Assembly: GCA_016744475.1 (NCBI GenBank)
Contig: JADGEH010000004.1
Coordinates: 1 to 64,000, forward strand
Source of the DNA: Thiotrichales bacterium
GTDB lineage: Bacteria; Pseudomonadota; Gammaproteobacteria; Beggiatoales; Beggiatoaceae
Direction of reading: 5' to 3'
DNA: 64,000 nt
This document shows, piece by piece, positions 53,780 to 64,000 of this stretch. The notes beneath the pieces are model-generated. The model saw only the letters and a program-made list of their open reading frames with translations. It was not told the origin of the DNA and made no database searches. The first letter of the stretch is position 1, and each line of letters starts with the position of its first letter. Both the position numbers and the translations under genes were made by a program.

Positions 53780-56700
53780 CTAGCTTTTTTTTTTATCTTG
53801 TGAGGGAGTGGTCAAGCTTTCACCACGATCCAAGCGGGCGCTGAGTTGCTGGAGCGCTTGCTGAACCGAATGGAAGCTTTGTTCTAATGCGGGGAGTAAT
53901 GGTTCAACTTCGTCGAGTTGATGCTCATGCCCATATTGTTCCAAGCGTTGACAGTGTTCAGCCAGTTGTTGAGCACCTAAATTAGCGCTGCTTGATTTTA
54001 AGGTATGTGCAGCACGAGACAGCATGTCAGCATTTTTCAGTTTTGCTCCAGTTAAAATCTCTTTTAATAAGGTGCTGGCTGTATCTGTATAAGTGTCTAC
54101 TAACTCTTTGAAAATATCCGGTTCTTCCATGCCCACCAACGCATGCATGGTGTTCCACATATCACGTTGTAACGTGTCTAAAGCTTCAGTTGACACTGTT
54201 TTAGTCGGTTCTGCTGGGACATCTGTTACGATGTTTTCAGCGTCCGCAGACTTTAAGCCTCTAATGTCGTGTAAGACTTTAGAAACGACTTGGTATTCTT
54301 GATTTAGCGCGATGACTTGTTCTGGTACGCCTTGCAAATCATTTATACGCCCTTGCGTTTCCAATTGCTTGCTTTGCTGGCTTAACAGCGTCGCACCTAG
54401 GCTGGCGCTGCTGGATTTTAAGCTATGTGCGGCACGCTGTAAGGCTTCAGCATCTTTTTGATCGGAAGCTTGATTGATGTGCGCTATCAATTCTTCACCG
54501 CCGGATAAATAAGCATCGATCAACTCATGCAAAATCGCTTCTTCGCCATCAGTCAAGGCATTCAACGTCGCCTGCATTTCTGGCAATAACGCCTTAAAAT
54601 GCGCCTCATTAGAGTCTTGTCCTGACGGGGAAGGAGTAGGAGGCGTGGCGGCTTCTGGTTCTGCTGCTGGCAGGTTGAGCGTGAGGCTTGTGGTGTCGGG
54701 TAATTCAATATTATGCAGCGTTTTTAAGGCTTTGAGCACTAACACATATTCTTGCGTGAGCGTGGCGACCTTGCTGCCCAAGCCCGATAAATCCCCCATC
54801 CGGCTTTGTAACTCAATGTCTTTGCTATGCTGACTCAACACTTTGCAGCCAATGCTGGCGCTACTGGATTTCAAACTGTGGGCGGCGTGTTCTACACCTT
54901 CGGCTTGTTGTTGCTGGAGCTTGCTTTGCAATTGTTCAATTAAAGGCAGACTGGTTTCCACATACGTGTTGAGCAATTCTTCGCTTAATGCTGTATCGCC
55001 TTCGGTCAAATTCTCCAGACTGCTGCGAATATCATTGATTAAGCCCGTCATGTGCGCATTGTCTGTCGTTTCTGCACCGCTAATGGAGTCGGTTTCTATT
55101 GAGGTGTCTTGCAAATCCAGGCATTTAAATTCAATACCGCGCTGCAAGGCCGATAGCAAATCATCGCGGCGCACGGGCTTGGTGACATAATCATCCATGC
55201 CGATGGATAAGCATTTTTCTCGGTACCCCTGCATGGCATGAGCGGTCATGGCGATAATATAAGGTCTACGTTTTTCATCGGTAATACGTTTGCGCAGCTC
55301 TTGCGTGGCTTGAAAACCATCCATTTCTGGCATTTGAACATCCATCAGGATCAAATCGAAATCCTGTTGCTCAAAAGCAGCTAAAGCCTCCAGACCATTA
55401 TTAGCAATTTTTGCGGTATAGCCTAAACGCTTGAGTAATAGGATGGCGACTTTCTGATTAGTTAAATTATCCTCTACCAACAACAAACGCACATTAGGCA
55501 CAGCGCTGGGTTCTGGTTTTGATGCCGTGGGACGCGCATATTTTGCCGAGGACATAGAGATTTTTTGCAGTGTACCTTGCGCCATATTTTGACGACGAAA
55601 TACTTCAATCAAACAATCAAATAAATGCGAACTTTTAACCGGTTTAGTCAGATAGGCCGCAAATAGATTTTCTTGTTTTTCAGCTTGTCGTCCTAGAGAA
55701 GTCAACATCACTAGGGGGATGTTTTTATGCTGAGCTAAAGCCTTAATTTTTTGCGCCAGCATCACTCCATCCATACCTGGCATTTGCATATCCAAAATGG
55801 CTAAATCAAAGGTGGGACAGTCGGCTTGCTCTAACAACTCCAGAGCTTGCATTCCAGAACTGGCTTCTTGTGGCTGCATACCCCATGATTGCAACTGACG
55901 ATCAAGAATCATTCGATTGGTGGCATTATCATCGACTACCAGCACTTGTTTTTGTTTTAAATCAGTATGCACCTTCAGTAAGGGGTCTTCACGATCCGCC
56001 GCTTCTTCGTCTAATTTCACTTCAATGGTGAAATAAAAGGTGGAACCATTACCCACCTCACTTTCTACCCACATGTGACCGCCCATCAATTCACACAAAT
56101 GCTTACTGATGGCTAACCCTAAACCCGTGCCACCATAACGTCGTGTCATTGACGCATCGACTTGGCTAAAAGCACGAAATAAGCGGTTTTTGCGCTCTTC
56201 AGGTATACCGATTCCCGTGTCTTTCACTCCACATCTAATTTCTTGTCGCTGCTGATCTAAAAAACGATGGCTAACACTAACCAATACTTCACCGTGTTCC
56301 GTAAATTTCACGGCATTACTCAGCAAATTCACCAAAATCTGTCGTAAGCGTGTAATGTCTCCAAGCACATGAAAATTGATGCCCGGCTCAAACAACATGC
56401 CCAATTCCAAGCCTTTTTCAGCTGCTCTGGAGGTCACGATATCCAGTGCTGACTCGACACAATCACGAACATCAAAGGTATGTTCTTCTAGTTCTAATTT
56501 ACCCGCATCAATTTTGGAAAAATCCAAAATATCGTTAATCAAAGCTAACAAAGCATCGCCACTGGTACGCACTGTTTCGACAAAATCATGCTGCTCGGAG
56601 TCCAGTTCAGTGTCCAGCAATAAGCCAGTCATACCAATCACTGCATTCATTGGCGTGCGAATTTCATGGCTCATATTGGCTAAAAATTCACTCTTAGCTT

Positions 56701-57547
56701 TATTGGCTACTTCAGCCGCTTCTTTAGCCTCTTGCAAATCCGAAACGGTTTTTTCTAAGGTGAAATTCGCTTCAGATAATTCTGCGGTGCGAGAATGCAC
56801 TTGTTCTTCAAGATGATCACGGTGCTTTGCGAGCATTTTGTCGCGGTCTTGAATTTGAGCCAGCATGTTATTAAAAGCATTCACCATTTGGCCGATTTCA
56901 TCACGCCCATACGATTGCGCTCGGATGCTGTAATCTTCTTTTTCAGTGACGGCTTTGGCGGTGTAAACCAGGTGTAGGATGGGACGCGAAATAATCGTCT
57001 GCAAATTGGTGGAAATAATAAAAGAAAGGAAAGTCGTGACTAATAGGATAAGAAAAATAGTGCCTGCAAAATTCCACAACAGGGCATAAATATGCTTGAG
57101 GTCTGACTGAATAAACACCGTACCGACCGTCTGTTTATGCAATTCAATATGTTCAAAGACCTCAAGGTGTTCAGCCGTGAATAAAGGGCCTGGGGGACGC
57201 ACAGAAGGGGCTTTGAAGCTTTGTTTAGAATCCCGTTGATAGATGGCAAAAGGTTCATTTTCTTTATTATAAATGACCGCAGCCACCACACTTTCTTGTA
57301 CTTTCAAAGCGGATAAAATACGCTCAGCTAAGTCTTTATCTAAAAAAATCAGCGCGGCATTACTATTTAATCCAATAATGCGAGACAAAGCAGTATGGTT
57401 GTGTACCATCGCTTTGCGCAGCGATAACACTTCATTAAAAGTGAAAAAGGCCGAGGCCGCTAACAAGGCCATTGCATTGGTCAACATGATAATGAGGATT
57501 AATTTGCGTTTGATGGATAAATCAGCAAACACATTGCGAAATGTCAT
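53780..57547 (-). CDS. Hybrid histidine kinase with two receivers and three HPt domains
   Basis: A 1255-residue protein. Membrane segments near 15-35 and 155-180 flank a periplasmic domain. Then HAMP (about 180-235), a coiled coil, HisKA ([11 protein letters not shown], His near 291), HATPase ([18 protein letters not shown]), REC1 (about 532-650, [10 protein letters not shown]) and REC2 (about 686-805, [10 protein letters not shown]). Three HPt modules follow, with H-S-L-K-S-S-S-A-S near 889, H-S-L-K-S-S-S-A-S near 1040 and H-T-L-K-S-S-S-A-N near 1179. The DNA around the three motifs is alike, pointing to internal duplication. The start overlaps the YfiR stop by four bases. Confidence 0.94.
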   Translation of the reverse strand: MTFRNVFADLSIKRKLILIIMLTNAMALLAASAFFTFNEVLSLRKAMVHNHTALSRIIGLNSNAALIFLDKDLAERILSALKVQESVVAAVIYNKENEPFAIYQRDSKQSFKAPSVRPPGPLFTAEHLEVFEHIELHKQTVGTVFIQSDLKHIYALLWNFAGTIFLILLVTTFLSFIISTNLQTIISRPILHLVYTAKAVTEKEDYSIRAQSYGRDEIGQMVNAFNNMLAQIQDRDKMLAKHRDHLEEQVHSRTAELSEANFTLEKTVSDLQEAKEAAEVANKAKSEFLANMSHEIRTPMNAVIGMTGLLLDTELDSEQHDFVETVRTSGDALLALINDILDFSKIDAGKLELEEHTFDVRDCVESALDIVTSRAAEKGLELGMLFEPGINFHVLGDITRLRQILVNLLSNAVKFTEHGEVLVSVSHRFLDQQRQEIRCGVKDTGIGIPEERKNRLFRAFSQVDASMTRRYGGTGLGLAISKHLCELMGGHMWVESEVGNGSTFYFTIEVKLDEEAADREDPLLKVHTDLKQKQVLVVDDNATNRMILDRQLQSWGMQPQEASSGMQALELLEQADCPTFDLAILDMQMPGMDGVMLAQKIKALAQHKNIPLVMLTSLGRQAEKQENLFAAYLTKPVKSSHLFDCLIEVFRRQNMAQGTLQKISMSSAKYARPTASKPEPSAVPNVRLLLVEDNLTNQKVAILLLKRLGYTAKIANNGLEALAAFEQQDFDLILMDVQMPEMDGFQATQELRKRITDEKRRPYIIAMTAHAMQGYREKCLSIGMDDYVTKPVRRDDLLSALQRGIEFKCLDLQDTSIETDSISGAETTDNAHMTGLINDIRSSLENLTEGDTALSEELLNTYVETSLPLIEQLQSKLQQQQAEGVEHAAHSLKSSSASIGCKVLSQHSKDIELQSRMGDLSGLGSKVATLTQEYVLVLKALKTLHNIELPDTTSLTLNLPAAEPEAATPPTPSPSGQDSNEAHFKALLPEMQATLNALTDGEEAILHELIDAYLSGGEELIAHINQASDQKDAEALQRAAHSLKSSSASLGATLLSQQSKQLETQGRINDLQGVPEQVIALNQEYQVVSKVLHDIRGLKSADAENIVTDVPAEPTKTVSTEALDTLQRDMWNTMHALVGMEEPDIFKELVDTYTDTASTLLKEILTGAKLKNADMLSRAAHTLKSSSANLGAQQLAEHCQRLEQYGHEHQLDEVEPLLPALEQSFHSVQQALQQLSARLDRGESLTTPSQDKKKS

Positions 57548-58143
57548 CGCTTACACCCCTTGCTGTCGCAAATATTGGCGAGATTTAATAAATTACCGTC
57601 AGCTTTCAATCCTGTATTCTCCAATTCTTCACGATTAATTTTCAGGCGAATTTTTTTACGCACGGTATAAAATTCAATCATCACACCGTCATGTACGGCA
57701 TGTTCCATTTCGGTCACAGTGAGAATCGCTTGTTGATGAAGTGTTTCAATCAATGCATCCAGATGCTCTTGTTCTGAATGGCTAATAAATAAAATATGGC
57801 AACGATGATGTTCTAAATCCTCTATCTGTGCAAAGCGCACCACGGCTAATGAACGATTTTTTGCGGTGACATTTTCAGTGGTAATATCCAGCAACACTCC
57901 AAAGGGGTCTTCCCCTAATACGCAGAGGGTATAAGGTTCTTCTGGGCTGCTAAAACTAGCTTCAGGCCAAGTGATAAAATTCACAAAATTATACAAAAAT
58001 GCGGCTTTAATCTGATATTCCCGAGCCGTGGTGGCAGAGGCTGGATACGCTCCAGTCAAACCCAACACCACTAGGCATAAGCCAGTGAGAAGCGGCAAAA
58101 ATCGTAGTTTGTAAAATAAATACTGGAATTTGGAGTGCATCAT
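57544..58143 (-). CDS. YfiR-family (DUF4154) periplasmic protein
   Basis: A protein of about 200 residues. Signal peptide to about residue 38 (Y-P-A-S-A). The DUF4154/YfiR domain follows: [28 protein letters not shown] and H-I-L-F-I-S. In Pseudomonas, YfiR is a periplasmic repressor of a membrane diguanylate cyclase. Here it is coupled by overlap to a hybrid kinase with a periplasmic domain, so it probably modulates that kinase. An ATG is preferred to the TTG two codons earlier. Confidence 0.9.
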   Translation of the reverse strand: MMHSKFQYLFYKLRFLPLLTGLCLVVLGLTGAYPASATTAREYQIKAAFLYNFVNFITWPEASFSSPEEPYTLCVLGEDPFGVLLDITTENVTAKNRSLAVVRFAQIEDLEHHRCHILFISHSEQEHLDALIETLHQQAILTVTEMEHAVHDGVMIEFYTVRKKIRLKINREELENTGLKADGNLLNLANICDSKGCKR

Positions 58144-58542
58144 ATTCAAAATTGAAAGGTGTAGTCATCAAATGTTAATGATTGAATTTACAAGAAACTA
58201 AAGTATTTAATCGCTTAAACGGGCAGGAATTGTACTGAATTCTACAAAGAAAGTGTGGATTTATTCATAACTCACTTTGAGCCTACCTGAAAAACATTCA
58301 TCATCACAGAACATTCATGACTCAAGTTTTTTTCAGTGCTTAAAAACAGATTCAAGCACCAAAAAATCGCTATGGTTCCACACTGAAGTGGGGATAGCGT
58401 GGGAAAAACTAGATGTTTGGATTCACTATTATCACAGTGAACGCACAAAATTTTGTTGAATATCGGGGCTATAGGTATCATGTTCCGCCAAACCCCTTCT
58501 CATATACCTTCATCATATTTATTCCGACGAGTAAACACAACT
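58144..58542. other. Divergent intergenic region between yfiR-like gene and argH
   Basis: About 400 bases with no gene. An in-frame extension of argH begins at 58453 but lacks a ribosome-binding site and ArgH-like residues. Promoters for both directions must lie here; no convincing hexamer pair, ARG box or repeat element was identified. Confidence 0.5.
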
Positions 58543-59922
58543 ATGGAAAAACCCTGGACAGGTCGTTTTACACAAGCCACTGATCAATTCGTTGAAGCGT
58601 TTACCGCTTCTGTAGACTTTGATCAACGTCTTTATCACTACGATATTGCTGGTTCCATCGCGCACGCCACCATGCTGACTAAAATCGGCGTGCTCAATGA
58701 GCATGAAATGCAGCAAATTATCGAGGGCTTACAAGCGATTGAACAAGATATAGAGCAAGGACAGTTTGTGTGGAGCATTGCGCTTGAAGATGTTCACATG
58801 AATATTGAAGCGCGGCTGACCGAAAAAATTGGGGCGGTGGGTAAAAAATTACATACCGGACGTTCACGAAATGATCAGGTAGCCACGGATATTCGCCTGT
58901 ATTTACGCGATCAAGTTGACTTGATTCAAACTGAACTTCAACGCCTGATTGAAGCGCTCGTCACGGTCGCAGAACGAGAAAATGCCACGATTTTACCGGG
59001 TTTTACCCACTTACAAAGCGCCCAGCCCGTCACCTTTGGACATCACATGCTGGCTTGGGTAGAAATGCTCATGCGTGACCGCGAACGTCTGCGTGATTGT
59101 CGTCAGCGCGTCAACATCATGCCTTTGGGTGCTGCGGCACTGGCAGGCACTACTTATCCCTTAGATCGACACTACACCGCGCAGCTTTTAGGTTTTGATG
59201 GGGTGGCTGAAAACTCATTAGATGCGGTCAGTGATCGTGATTTTGCAATTGAATTTAATGCGGCGGCTGCCGTGTTGATGATGCATTTATCACGTTTTGG
59301 CGAAGAGTTAGTGCTGTGGTCATCAGCACAATTTGATTTTATTGATTTAGGCGATGCTTTTTGTACGGGTTCATCGATCATGCCGCAAAAGAAAAATCCT
59401 GATGTCCCTGAATTAGTCCGAGGAAAAACCGGGCGTGTTTATGGACATTTAATGAGTTTGCTGACGCTGATGAAATCCCAACCGCTGGCCTACAACAAGG
59501 ATAATCAAGAAGACAAAGAGCCCTTATTTGACACGATTGATACTCTAAAAGGCTGCTTGAAAGTGTACGCCGACATGATTCCCATCATGCAAGTCAAAAC
59601 CGACAATATGTTGCAAACTGCTCGACAAGGTTTTACCACGGCTACAGATTTAGCCGATTATTTAGTGCGCAAAGGCGTGGCTTTTCGTGATGCACATGAA
59701 ATTGTCGGCAAAGCCGTGCGTCACTGCGTAGAACAGCAGTGTGATTTAAGTGATTTAAGCTTATCTGTCTTGCAAGGCTTTTCTGACACCATTGATGCTG
59801 ATGTCCATGAAGTGCTCACGCTACAAGGCTCCGTCGCTGCTCGTAATCACTTTGGCGGCACCGCACCAGAGCAAGTCATCGCCGCTGCACAAAGAGTTCG
59901 CTTGCGCTTAAAAGCTTCTTAA
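58543..59922 (+). CDS. argH: Argininosuccinate lyase
   Basis: The protein has 459 residues, the usual length. The start M-E-K-P-W-T-G-R-F matches the family; thirty upstream codons in frame are rejected. Active-site segments: [12 protein letters not shown] (about 115), [12 protein letters not shown] with the catalytic His, and the fumarase-superfamily signature [12 protein letters not shown] with the catalytic Ser. It cleaves argininosuccinate to arginine and fumarate, the last step of arginine synthesis. No other arg gene is adjacent. An inverted repeat follows the stop. Confidence 0.96.
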   Translation: MEKPWTGRFTQATDQFVEAFTASVDFDQRLYHYDIAGSIAHATMLTKIGVLNEHEMQQIIEGLQAIEQDIEQGQFVWSIALEDVHMNIEARLTEKIGAVGKKLHTGRSRNDQVATDIRLYLRDQVDLIQTELQRLIEALVTVAERENATILPGFTHLQSAQPVTFGHHMLAWVEMLMRDRERLRDCRQRVNIMPLGAAALAGTTYPLDRHYTAQLLGFDGVAENSLDAVSDRDFAIEFNAAAAVLMMHLSRFGEELVLWSSAQFDFIDLGDAFCTGSSIMPQKKNPDVPELVRGKTGRVYGHLMSLLTLMKSQPLAYNKDNQEDKEPLFDTIDTLKGCLKVYADMIPIMQVKTDNMLQTARQGFTTATDLADYLVRKGVAFRDAHEIVGKAVRHCVEQQCDLSDLSLSVLQGFSDTIDADVHEVLTLQGSVAARNHFGGTAPEQVIAAAQRVRLRLKAS

Positions 59923-59940
59923 AAAAGCGGCTGCTCCATT

Positions 59941-59978
59941 CATAGATAGATGCCAAAGTCCCTCGGCATCTATCTGTG
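59941..59978. terminator. Hairpin after argH
   Basis: ATAGATAGATGCC and GGCATCTATCTGTG pair to a 13-bp stem with one mismatch and a ten-base loop, about 20 bases after the argH stop. No long T-tract follows. Confidence 0.6.
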
Positions 59979-59984
59979 TCATTT

Positions 59985-60073
59985 GCCTATACGAAGATGG
60001 GGGATCGAAGCGAAAATTAGCTATTTTGAGGCAGGTTTGCAGCCGATTATCCCATTTTCGTATAGGCTCTTAA
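59985..60073. repeat. Short family-3 MITE
   Basis: An element of about 88 bp with ends GCCTATACGAAGATGGG and CCCATTTTCGTATAGGC. It lacks the family-1-like core of the copy at 41931, so it is close to a bare pair of arms and would fold into one hairpin. Confidence 0.82.
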
Positions 60074-60315
60074 ATAACCGCTGATCGTCTCACCATCAAT
60101 TTCTGGCATCTTGTGTGCTCTGTTGGCGGGTGAGATACCTTAAGACTTCTGACAACAGTGTGTAATAAAAATGGATTCGTGCTGTGTCCTCTGTGACTTC
60201 TCCGTGCCTCTGTGGTGAGAAACATCATCCAAACAATGAAATATAACAAAGCACTAAAGTTTGTTTTCAAACACATCATCAATTCTCACACTATCTGGTG
60301 AGAACACCGTATCAC
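60074..60315. other. Intergenic region with a CTCTGTG-type repeat motif
   Basis: No gene is supported. Positions 60185-60216 read CCTCTGTGACTTCTCC followed by GTGCCTCTGTGGTGAG, two related phrases of a short repeat type I recognise from intergenic regions of many unrelated bacteria. The rest is unremarkable. Confidence 0.45.
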
Positions 60316-60478
60316 TAGACTTGTTGCGAGGGGTCAGCATCGTAGCGAAAAGGTGTGGTTTTGAGGCGGTTTTTTCGGTTTTTTGAGGCGAATAACGGGT
60401 TATTTAACGAAAAAAAGCGGAAGAACCGACCAAAATCCACGCCTTTGCAGCCGATGAAGACCCCTTGCAACAAGTCTA
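60316..60478 (+). repeat. Family-1 MITE upstream of the TonB receptor gene
   Basis: A complete 163-bp copy with ends TAGACTTGTTGC and GCAACAAGTCTA, very like the copy at 21321. It carries an open frame in phase with the receptor gene and so yields a false 59-residue N-terminal extension. Confidence 0.9.
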
Positions 60479-60531
60479 CTTACCACATAAGACACGCTCC
60501 CAGTCACACCAAACCAACGAGAGTAGCCACC

Positions 60532-62742
60532 ATGTCTTTACATCACTTCACCATCAGCACCTTGAGTTTTTGCCTGTTGGTCAATGTGGCTCATGCCAAT
60601 GCAGAAGATGATTTACAAAATCTCTTAGAACTCCCTTTTGAATCCCTATTCAATCTGGAAATTGTCACCGCTTCAAAACTGCAAGAAGATATTAACGACA
60701 CCCCCTCCACCGTTCATGTCATTACGCGCCAACACATCCGCCAGCGACGTTACACCAGTTTGGTGGACTTATTAGAAGATTTACCCGGCGTTGATGTGCA
60801 TCGCAACACCCGTTCTACGGCGTATCACAACATTTTGCTACACGGGCACTTAAACAACACCAAGTTCTTGATTTTACAAGATGGCGTGCGTATTGAGCCG
60901 AGTTCTGGCGAGCAAGTACCTGTAGCGCAAAACTTCCCCTTGTATCACCTCAAACAAGTGGAAATTCTCTACGGGCCTGCCGCAGCTCTGTATGGTGCAG
61001 ATGCTTTTGCGGGCGTGATCAATATGATTACCGAAGATGGCAAAGACTTACAGGGAGCCGAAGCACACATCACTTACGGTACTGATAATTACGCTTATTT
61101 CACCGCGCGTGCCGGGGTTGAGTTACAAGAAGGGCTTGATCTGGTGGTGGGCACCCATTTGCACAGTGCTGATATGGCGCCACTGAATGAGTTTTATCCT
61201 GATGATTACCCCAAAGTAGATGCTAAAACTTTTGATGGGCGCGTCAAAGTGCCTGCTGAAGAACGTGAAGATTATGCAGGGCCCATTAGCAGCCATACGA
61301 TTTTTGCCAAACTGAACCTCACCGAACATTTTACTCTCGGCTTTCAACAATCTTTTTTCCGTAGCTTGACCAGCACGGGGGATAAACCGAGTTCAAGTTT
61401 GTATCGAGAAGATGCGCAATGGAATACAGAAATCAATACGGTCTACGGACGCGGACGTTTTGAACTGACGGATAAATTACACAGCGATACTTTGTGGGAA
61501 TACAACACGCACGAAATTTTGCCCACTTCAAAATATTTCAATATTTATGTGGAATTTGAAGATGATGGTTATGAATATGCAAAAAGCCGAAAACACAGCC
61601 TAGAACAACAATTTACTTATCTATTTAGCGATACGCAGACGCTCATTGCAGGTGTCAGCTATGGTCATTACTACTCTTTACCCAATGTGCCAGATTTACC
61701 CAATCCCTTCCAAGTCAATGTGCCGTTAGAACAGCAAACGCACTACTACCCCAACACCAATGATGAATTGCCCATTGTTTTTTTTGATACGCGCTACACC
61801 AACGAAGCGCTGTATTTACAATGGAAAGCTCATTGGATGGATACCTTTTCCACCACACTCGGCGTGCGTTATGACAACAATTCCGCTTATGGTTCTACTT
61901 GGAATCCACGTTTAGGTTTTGTGTATCGAGTGGATACAGACACCGTGGTGAAAATGCTTTACGGCGAGTCTTTCCGCGCCCCCACTGCCACTGAAGGTTT
62001 TGGCACGTTTGGCACTTTCACCGGAGAGAAAAACGCTCAAGGTGAATACATCAGCAACTTTTTCCGTTCGCCTAATTTTGATTTACAACCCGAAAAAGCC
62101 CGCAGTCTAGAATTAAGCCTTAGTCATGCTTTTCATTCACGCCTGCACGCTCAGTTCAGCGCTTATTATGCGGAAGTCGATAATGTCATTGCGACGGTAG
62201 ATTTAGAGGAGCCTGTGCAATTCATTCCGGGTGGATTTATAAAAAACAGCAATCGCAAAGACAATGTTGGGACAGAAACCCACTATGGTGTGGACATGAG
62301 CGTTAATTATCAGCGCTCATTTGGAAGCGGTTGGGTGGGGAATTTTTGGGGTAGCTACAGCTATATTGATGGCAATGTGCAAGATGCCGGCGATGCGCCC
62401 GCACTGGATTTGTACTATGTGTCCAAACACAAATTCAAATTAGGCAGCACTTTCAGTTATGACAAATACTTCTTAACCACCCAGTTTTATTACATTGGCA
62501 AAGCTAATACTGGGCGTAAAGATGCCACTCAACCGGGTCGGCTCCAACAAACCCCTGATTATTTCCTCATGCACCTGCATTTAGGGGCTAATGATGTGCT
62601 GAAAAACCTGTCTGCTTATTTGGATATTTATAATGCATTGGACAACCGCTACTACGGAGCAGGCGGTTCTGCCAGCACGACCTTGACTCAAATGCCGCAA
62701 CAACCCCGCAGCGTGATGTTTTCTCTGAATTATCGGTTTTAG
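60532..62742 (+). CDS. TonB-dependent outer-membrane receptor
   Basis: A 736-residue protein from the ATG at 60532. The longer in-frame reading from 60355 starts inside a repeat element and would bury the signal peptide M-S-L-H-H-F-T-I-S-T-L-S (cleavage near A-H-A-N-A). The plug has T-P-S-T-V-H-V-I-T-R-Q-H-I, V-D-L-L-E-D-L-P-G-V-D-V and G-P-A-A-A-L-Y-G-A-D-A-F-A-G-V-I-N-M-I-T. Barrel strands run to M-F-S-L-N-Y-R-F with the C-terminal Phe. The region before the plug (E-L-P-F-E-S-L-F-N-L-E-I-V-T-A-S-K) matches the receptor at 28091. The substrate is unknown; no transport partner genes are adjacent. Confidence 0.92.
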   Translation: MSLHHFTISTLSFCLLVNVAHANAEDDLQNLLELPFESLFNLEIVTASKLQEDINDTPSTVHVITRQHIRQRRYTSLVDLLEDLPGVDVHRNTRSTAYHNILLHGHLNNTKFLILQDGVRIEPSSGEQVPVAQNFPLYHLKQVEILYGPAAALYGADAFAGVINMITEDGKDLQGAEAHITYGTDNYAYFTARAGVELQEGLDLVVGTHLHSADMAPLNEFYPDDYPKVDAKTFDGRVKVPAEEREDYAGPISSHTIFAKLNLTEHFTLGFQQSFFRSLTSTGDKPSSSLYREDAQWNTEINTVYGRGRFELTDKLHSDTLWEYNTHEILPTSKYFNIYVEFEDDGYEYAKSRKHSLEQQFTYLFSDTQTLIAGVSYGHYYSLPNVPDLPNPFQVNVPLEQQTHYYPNTNDELPIVFFDTRYTNEALYLQWKAHWMDTFSTTLGVRYDNNSAYGSTWNPRLGFVYRVDTDTVVKMLYGESFRAPTATEGFGTFGTFTGEKNAQGEYISNFFRSPNFDLQPEKARSLELSLSHAFHSRLHAQFSAYYAEVDNVIATVDLEEPVQFIPGGFIKNSNRKDNVGTETHYGVDMSVNYQRSFGSGWVGNFWGSYSYIDGNVQDAGDAPALDLYYVSKHKFKLGSTFSYDKYFLTTQFYYIGKANTGRKDATQPGRLQQTPDYFLMHLHLGANDVLKNLSAYLDIYNALDNRYYGAGGSASTTLTQMPQQPRSVMFSLNYRF

Positions 62743-62755
62743 AAACTTCGGCAGG

Positions 62756-63316
62756 CTAAGAGGTGACAATCCAACTGTCTGCATTCTCTAGTATGTGATG
62801 AAAGCCTAATTCCAGCAGTTCTTCTTTCGTCCATAATGAACGGTGGTTTTCATAAGGATTAGCTTCTACTTCCTGGTGAATAAAGGTTTTGGGCGTGCTG
62901 ACTAAAATTTCGCCTCGACTAATGCGCTTGAGTTGTTCTAAGAAAATAAACCCTTCTGATTTTTCAAAGTGTTCCAAAATATCAATAGCTAATACCAGTT
63001 CATAAGAGTGTTCGGGTAATGTAGGTAACACTTCTAGTGCATTACCTATGAAAAGCTGGTTATACACATAATCATGCACCGGAGTGACATACACAGAACA
63101 CGCTTCAATACCATCAATTTGAATTATCCATTCAGACTTGGGGCGTTGCGTGGCTTCTGAACCATTAACATCAAATAAGTGGATATGTTCTAAGTTAGTG
63201 CGTGTTAAAAAACCGTATTGCCCCATCCCTGTCCCCACATCCAGAATACTGCTGGGATTACAACCTTCAATAAACCCCATAATGCTTGACAATTGCGTGC
63301 TTTGACTAAATGGCAT
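62756..63316 (-). CDS. Class I SAM-dependent methyltransferase
   Basis: A 186-residue protein. Motif I is I-L-D-V-G-T-G-M-G-Q-Y-G (about residue 24). L-F-D-V-N-G-S-E follows as the acidic motif II, then V-L-A-I-D-I-L-E-H-F-E-K-S-E-G as motif IV. E-I-L-V-S-T-P-K-T-F-I-H-Q-E-V is like methyltransferase type 11 members acting on sugars or lipids. No substrate domain. It lies two bases after nth on the same strand, a common arrangement only by chance. Confidence 0.8.
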   Translation of the reverse strand: MPFSQSTQLSSIMGFIEGCNPSSILDVGTGMGQYGFLTRTNLEHIHLFDVNGSEATQRPKSEWIIQIDGIEACSVYVTPVHDYVYNQLFIGNALEVLPTLPEHSYELVLAIDILEHFEKSEGFIFLEQLKRISRGEILVSTPKTFIHQEVEANPYENHRSLWTKEELLELGFHHILENADSWIVTS

Positions 63317-63318
63317 TT

Positions 63319-63954
63319 TTATTCCTTGATTTTTTCTTTGTATTCACAGAGGTCTTGAATTAAACAATGAGGGCATTTGGGTTTGCGAGCCACACAGATG
63401 TAACGTCCCAATAGAATCAACCAATGATGCGCATGTTGTTTAAATTCTGCTGCCACTACTTTAAGCAATTTATGTTCTACGGCTAATACATTGTGACCAG
63501 GAGCTAGTCCTGTGCGATTAGATACTCGGAAAATATGCGTGTCTACGGCAATCGTGGGTTCACCAAAAGCGGTATTGAGAATGACATTGGCTGTTTTGCG
63601 CCCTACCCCTGGCAGAGTTTCTAGGGCTTCACGTTGGCGGGGCACTTCACCTTTGTGATGCTCTAATAATAAAGCACAGGTTTTGATGATATTGCGGGCT
63701 TTACTATTGTACAAACCGATGGTTTTAATGTGTTGCTTTAAACCTTCTTCGCCTAAATCAAGAATAGCTTGTGGGGTATTGGCGAGAGGATATAAGTGGG
63801 CAGTAGCTTTGTTCACACTTTTATCGGTGGCCTGTGCAGAAAGAATCACTGAGATCAATAATTCAAAGGTTGAGTGATAATTTAACTCAGTAGTGGGTTC
63901 AGGATTATCTGCTTGTAAACGGGTCAATATTTCCCGGCGTTTGGTGGCGTTCAT
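63319..63954 (-). CDS. nth: Endonuclease III, DNA glycosylase/AP lyase
   Basis: A 211-residue protein, standard for Nth. The helix-hairpin-helix L-P-G-V-G-R-K-T-A-N carries the catalytic Lys; the following V-D-T-H-I-F-R-V carries the catalytic Asp. The C-terminal [4Fe-4S] ligands follow the exact C-x6-C-x2-C-x5-C spacing. It removes oxidised pyrimidines from DNA and nicks the resulting abasic site. In many gammaproteobacteria nth follows the rnf operon; here it is about 40 kb away from rnfBC. Confidence 0.96.
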   Translation of the reverse strand: MNATKRREILTRLQADNPEPTTELNYHSTFELLISVILSAQATDKSVNKATAHLYPLANTPQAILDLGEEGLKQHIKTIGLYNSKARNIIKTCALLLEHHKGEVPRQREALETLPGVGRKTANVILNTAFGEPTIAVDTHIFRVSNRTGLAPGHNVLAVEHKLLKVVAAEFKQHAHHWLILLGRYICVARKPKCPHCLIQDLCEYKEKIKE

Positions 63955-64000
63955 GAAGAGGATTTAACGGGACTGGCGAAGTCTACGTTTTGGGTTGAAA

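Noticed and set aside
58453-58542. Longer start of argH
   Set aside because: The added thirty residues have no ArgH similarity and no ribosome-binding site; M-E-K-P-W-T-G-R-F is the family start.

Overview
The window looks like chromosomal DNA of a gammaproteobacterium. The support is a gamma-type RpoH sigma factor, CmoB, RnfB/RnfC, a yciB-yciI-bolA-parvulin cluster and UbiB. The many short inverted-repeat elements, the large hybrid sensor kinases and the HvfA/bufferin-type peptide cluster would suit a sulfur-oxidising Thiotrichales/Beggiatoa-like organism, but that lineage is inference. I saw no rRNA, tRNA, CRISPR array or phage.

Layout. Positions 1-5550 are visibly AT-richer and hold a leftward surface-polysaccharide block: a gene cut by the window edge, an acyltransferase, a methyltransferase-like protein and a TPR-GT2-GT4 glycosyltransferase. 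A rightward GT2/OGT-like glycosyltransferase faces it. Then come ubiB (8653) and a rightward cluster at 10510-13814. It encodes a small secreted precursor with four EGKCG motifs, its MNIO (DUF692) and DUF2063 modification proteins, a FUN14-domain membrane protein and a YdjM-like membrane protein. After that come gmd, an IS200-type tnpA, and a leftward flavoprotein with a long acidic tail whose last codons are supplied by the IS end.

Positions 18900-30100 carry an Rpn-type nuclease, an LprI-like protein, rnfB-rnfC without the other rnf genes, a VWA protein, a PhyH-type dioxygenase, a leucine-rich-repeat protein, ArsS and a TonB-dependent receptor. Positions 30120-36343 are a leftward series: GH57 enzyme, DUF4912 protein, parvulin, BolA, YciI, an HD alarmone-hydrolase-like protein, YciB and an unknown protein. 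rpoH (36625) follows, with a perfect CIRCE operator lying on its promoter.

Positions 37500-46300 hold a DUF1015 protein, a P-loop ATPase overlapping cmoB, a CBS-domain histidine kinase and a two-receiver hybrid kinase. Positions 46656-52629 are a second polysaccharide/LPS region: WbpM/CapD-type epimerase, O-antigen ligase, heptosyltransferase-like GT9 and a GT-C membrane protein. A signalling operon follows: YfiR, a hybrid kinase with three HPt domains, and a receiver-adenylate cyclase. The window ends with argH, a second TonB-dependent receptor, a methyltransferase and nth.

The most distinctive non-coding feature is a set of three related families of MITE-like elements (about 85-165 bp, TA-flanked, long inverted repeats) in at least twelve places. 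Several sit directly on stop codons or just before start codons and create false N-terminal extensions of the real genes. The two best leads for new biology are the MNIO/EGKCG cluster with its FUN14 partner and the HrcA-type operator on rpoH.
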